Source: Erythroxylum novogranatense
Lineage: Eukaryota > Streptophyta > Magnoliopsida > Malpighiales > Erythroxylaceae
Reading direction: 5' to 3'
Assembly: GCA_029891385.1 (NCBI GenBank)
Contig: CM057225.1
Location: 80,687,887-80,751,886, forward strand
DNA length: 64,000 nucleotides
The notes under the pieces were generated by a model, which was given only the letters and a program-made list of their open reading frames with translations, had not been told where the DNA came from and did no database searches. Positions 60,397 through 64,000 of the stretch are shown here, piece by piece (within the stretch, counting starts at the first letter, position 1; each line of letters opens with the position of its first letter). The translations under genes were made by a program, and so were the position numbers.

Positions 60397-60905
60397 TTGC
60401 AAAATTTTTCATCCCTCAGAGTGAGGTATACATTTTCTCACCATTTAGCTTGTATAGATATGAAATAAATACAAATCTTCCACCAAAATATTCCTTCAAA
60501 TTAGTAAAAAAAATTCTTTTTTTGTAAGAAAGACATTTTGATAAATTCTTATCTGGTAGATAATTCACAATATCTACAAACTAAGGGGTTTCAACCTCAA
60601 TTACCTCCTCTAAATTATAAAGGCACTCTTCTAGGAATGAATCTTTAATGCCTTCTTCATTTAGCTCCCTTAAATTTGGGTTTTTAAGGCAAGGTAGATG
60701 GTCTACCACTAAGTTTTCAACCCTTTGTTGTGTTTAGTTTCTATTAATTTTAATTGCCTTCATATCTTGATTTTGGTAACAAATTCTAGTGAATTGGTCC
60801 AAATGAGAGATAAATTGAATAAAAATGGTGTTAATATTGCATGCATATTGATTGGATTAATTTGTGAATTTTACATGAAAAATATAACAATAAGGATGTC
60901 ATCGT

Positions 60906-60980
60906 TTGCACGGTGGTGACTAAAGTGTCACCACTATGCATAAGGTGTTAACAAATGTGTCTTTAGTCACCACTGTGCAA
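60906..60980. mobile_element. 75-bp MITE-like element with 20-bp inverted repeats
   Basis: The left arm 60,906-60,925 (ttgcacggtggtgactaaag) and right arm 60,961-60,980 are complementary at 19 of 20 positions. The left arm also pairs with an adjacent gtcaccac, so the element could fold in two ways. Its ggtgactaa...gtcac core is like the motifs at 8,056 and 9,036. It lies next to RNase H relics of the basal gypsy element. No certain target duplication. Confidence 0.6.
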
Positions 60981-60987
60981 GTTTATG

Positions 60988-63900
60988 TGTCACGACCTGG
61001 TACCACATTGGGTTCATAACAACCGCCGCATAACCGGGCTAAGGACACTCATGGTATTCTTAATCCGACCATGCAAGGCTAACTGAATATCTATTTTTTC
61101 TCTCTTTTTTTAAAATTCGGGCAGCATAACGGTGGTGTTTTAAAAATCCCAAAAAGCTACAAACAAATTCAAATACACTTTTATTTTCACATCCAACCAC
61201 AACTTTAGGACCTTAAAGTCCACTCAAGACAATCTCAACAACAATAGCAAAAGATGCATACATAAAGTTATTTATAAAACACAAGGCAATCAAAAGTTAA
61301 CTTACAAAATCATAAAACGTATCTACATAAGCACAGTTCATGAGCCACTAGACAATAAAAGTACAAAATAGGAAACTACCCACGTGTGGTATGTTGGAGT
61401 TATGTAAATATAGTGCCCTGGAAAGCAAGTGTATTTACATGTAACTTTATCTTCTTCAGTTACAATTTTGTAATAAAAATATTTATTATTAATAAAACAA
61501 AAGAGTTTGGTTTTGTTTGTGTGAGCATTATATATTTAGTCAATAGATACCAAGATTCTTTTATAAGTAATATATATATACATAGATATGTATGGTAAAC
61601 ATGTATATTATAAGAATCTAAATTAATTGATTCACAGTTGAATAATCAAGTTGGTCGCTTGATTATGGTTTAGACTGTAGTGTTGCGATTTATCTCCATA
61701 TAAGTAAAGGAGTTTACTTAAAGGGAATGATGAGTTTTATATCATGATAGTAGTTGACTATCGATAATGGTATTATTAAATGAATTTAGAATCAAGTATG
61801 TTTTCAAGAATAAAGTGGGTCGTTACTTTAATCTTAAAACATACAACTTAAGCATTCGCTTATTATGAATCACAATCTTGATGAGGGGTGAACTCGTATG
61901 TGTTTCATTATAATTCTTAATATGATCAGAATGGATTTTTATAGAGTATTAATCTAGTGTCTGCATGTTATAATTATTAATTGAAACATGTATCAGGGAA
62001 CATTCACTTAAATAAAGAGTTTATAGTGATATCATCACTTCTAGATGTTTTAAGGAGATTTGGTGATTAAACTGGCACCAATAGTTTGATGGACTAGCCA
62101 CCCATAAAGTCTTAACACTAAGATGAGATCTTGTGTGTTAATCACCATATAGAGTAAAACGGGAGATCTAGAAGAGAAAAACATCATAAGGGCAAAACGG
62201 TAATTTTACCCTTTGTTGTGTGGATGGCTATAATAAGATTCTAAATAGGGTTTGAAATTGCACATAAAATATGTATTCTCATAATATTTGATAATTGAAG
62301 AGTTCAACTAATTGTCTTTAGTGGAATGACATTTAGTTAATAAGCTAGAATTAATTCTAATGAGATTAAATTAATTCTAGGCTTATTGGAGCTTGAATTA
62401 TCAAAGTCCAACAAGATTTCCCATTTGTCTTCTAGGAAGGTTATCACGCTAAGTAAGAAATATAAATGGAGGTCTTAGAAGTCCATAATTTAATATTGGG
62501 CTTGCTCTAATTAATGGTTAATTAGAAGCCCAAATGTACATTTAGAAATGGGTTAGACTTTGGTTTAATGTAATTGATTAGATTAATTATATTAAAACAA
62601 ATTTTTTAAAGAAAGGAGTAGTATTTTTGGTTTTATTAGGGTTGGATGTGCAGCTGCAATTTTAACATTCAAATGCTAAATAAAGATGGTCTTTATTATG
62701 GTTTATCATCATTAAATGGAGTTATGAACTTACCATTAATTAGTTTAATGGTTATCTTTTAATGTTAGCATGTAACCTATTAGCATTCATTGGATTAAAG
62801 AAGAAAGATGTACATTGGATGGACCATCTTCCTTCTTCCATCCTCCAAAAACCGAAATTGGCATATCAATATTAGGTGATTGGTCTTTTCATATAGCCAT
62901 CTTAAAATAAATGAGAAGAGTCTCATTTAATGGCTTCTTTATGTTTGAAAAGTAAGAAGTGACGCATTGGATGCTATTCTCTTCTTCCTTTTCATGCATA
63001 ACTGAAATTGAGTGTGTAAGAAGGTGTTCTTGCATGGTTTAACTCACTCTATCCTTTCATGCATGAGTGAGCTGAAATTAATAAGAGAAGAGTCTCACTT
63101 TTGGTTCATTTTTTTTAAGAAAAATCTCCTCTAAACTTTTCTTCTCCTTTCTCACCAAAGGATCTTGTTAACCAAGTTGTCTAAGAAGAACAAGTGGTAG
63201 ATCAAGTTGGTTGAGGATACAACAATAAGGAGAGGATAGATTGACAAAGGAAAGGATTCAAAAGTAAAGGCTTTGGATATAAGAAGAAGGCGAGGGTAGC
63301 ACAACGAGGAATTAAAGCTGTAGCAAAGGAGTCGGTAATACTCTTTATCTTGTTTATGTTTATTATTATCCTTATACCATATCATGTATAGATTGGCATG
63401 ATGATTTGGATATGTTGCTTCCACTGTAAATATGATTTCTAAAAAGTTTTGAAATCTACCAGTTCTCGAAATATAGCATGCTTTCGTTTTTTGATCCAAC
63501 CTGGTAATACCCAAAAAATGTAAAAAGCTGCACTATCATATAGGCCTAACCTATTAACTCACTCATCCAGTGAACACAGGTTCTAGTTCTAGTATACAAA
63601 AGAATAAAAACATCATATGTATAAATCGAATATCACTAGAAAAACCAATATCAGGATAAGCCAAAACAATCATATGTGACATCACTAGTTGGTCAAACTA
63701 ATGTGCACACCCATCGATACTCAGTGTTGGTTCGACTTTCATCTATGGTGAGTTTGGACTACAGTCGATAAGAGCGTCATGATCCTAGGTGATGACCTCA
63801 TCGGTGTTCAGACCCTAAGTGTGGAGTCACCCGCGAGTCCCGTAAAAAAATGTCGATATGGCCACTTGACTTATGTACCAACATTAAGGTTACGACGATC

Positions 63901-64000
63901 ACTTAATCAGTTGTGCCCAGCACACGATTGGCCAATCGTTTTCTCACCAATCACAAAACAAATCATATCCAATTATTAAGTATAAAATCAAGTAAGGCAC
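60988..64000. mobile_element. Gypsy-type LTR starting TGTCACGACC, cut by a copia LTR and by the window end
   Basis: TGTCACGACCTGG is a common start for plant gypsy LTRs. The piece runs 60,988-61,391 and resumes at about 63,507-64,000 after the nested copia LTR. The far end and target duplication are outside the window. The stretch 63,690-63,850 (cacacccatcgatactcagtg, gagtcacccgcgagtcccgta) has the feel of the central part of such LTRs. Coding region not seen. Confidence 0.55.
61392..63501 (+). mobile_element. Solo Ty1/copia LTR
   Basis: Begins TGTTGGAGTTATG and ends TCCAACC (final A of the expected TCCAACA apparently changed to C). The duplication TGGTA is exact at 61,387-61,391 and 63,502-63,506. 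Its start (agtgccct-gaaagcaa) resembles that of the copia LTR at 38,161, which gives the orientation and suggests a related but distinct family. No internal coding region. Confidence 0.85.

Larger units (their letters stand above)
51250..60840 (-). pseudogene. Basal Tat/Athila-like gypsy pol (RNase H end and integrase), split by a nested LTR
   Basis: On the minus strand, right part first (60,780-60,402): NLVVDHLPCLKNPN, the end of RNase H (family NLVADHLSRL), then VDIVNYL, then the start of the integrase. The LTR 52,398-60,396 intervenes with duplication TTGCA. Removing it rejoins LQ-CHHARLNGEHHN, the zinc-binding start of integrase. Left part (52,392-51,250): [69 protein letters not shown] and FKVSDHHLKLYL. 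Many stops and shifts are present. Beyond it (49,990-51,240) is AT-rich 3' non-coding sequence with a TGTACATT/AATGTACA hairpin at 51,029-51,050. This is the oldest layer of the nested stack. Confidence 0.85.

Overview
The window is nuclear DNA of a flowering plant, most likely a eudicot. It is AT-rich and intron-bearing, with plant L1-type LINEs (RNase H at the end of ORF2), Ty3/gypsy and Ty1/copia retrotransposons, a hAT transposase relic, and fragments of plant gene families. No intact protein-coding host gene was found, and no rRNA, tRNA or CRISPR. The species cannot be named from the sequence alone.

Layout. 0.75-7.4 kb is a small gene graveyard: one isolated exon of a plant O-fucosyltransferase-like protein (minus), a broken BIG-type ARF-GEF with Sec7 domain (plus), and a four-exon GDSL esterase/lipase with nonsense codons and no start (minus). 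7.8-9.34 kb holds diverged tandem and inverted AT-rich repeats. LINE 1 (9.34-15.15 kb) interrupts them. A solo gypsy LTR (15,225-17,669) follows, then a decayed hAT transposase (about 18.8-20.7 kb), LINE 2 (22,225-27,399, 13-bp target duplication) and a faint copia relic (27.7-28.9 kb).

28.9-61 kb is a nested stack. The base is an old Tat/Athila-like gypsy element (minus). An insertion with a 14-bp duplication sits in its 3' region. Inside that is a chromodomain-bearing gypsy element (31,225-49,936, minus, TSD TCTTT). A copia element (38,161-47,865, plus, TSD GTTGG) landed 6 bp inside one LTR of that gypsy element. The integrase of the basal element is independently split by an LTR copy (52,398-60,396, TSD TTGCA), which contains a second LTR of the same broad family in the opposite orientation (54,400-58,543, TSD GACCT). 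From 60,988 another gypsy LTR runs off the window, split by a solo copia LTR (61,392-63,501, TSD TGGTA).

All elements look dead. Many of their stop codons read as transitions at Trp, Gln or Arg codons, consistent with deamination of methylated DNA. The most unusual signals are in non-coding parts of the retrotransposons. The copia leader has an array of eight near-identical 10-bp palindromes, and downstream of it four copies of a small hairpin with a compensatory base-pair change. The gypsy LTRs have short GC-rich palindromic islands that differ between copies at an equivalent position.
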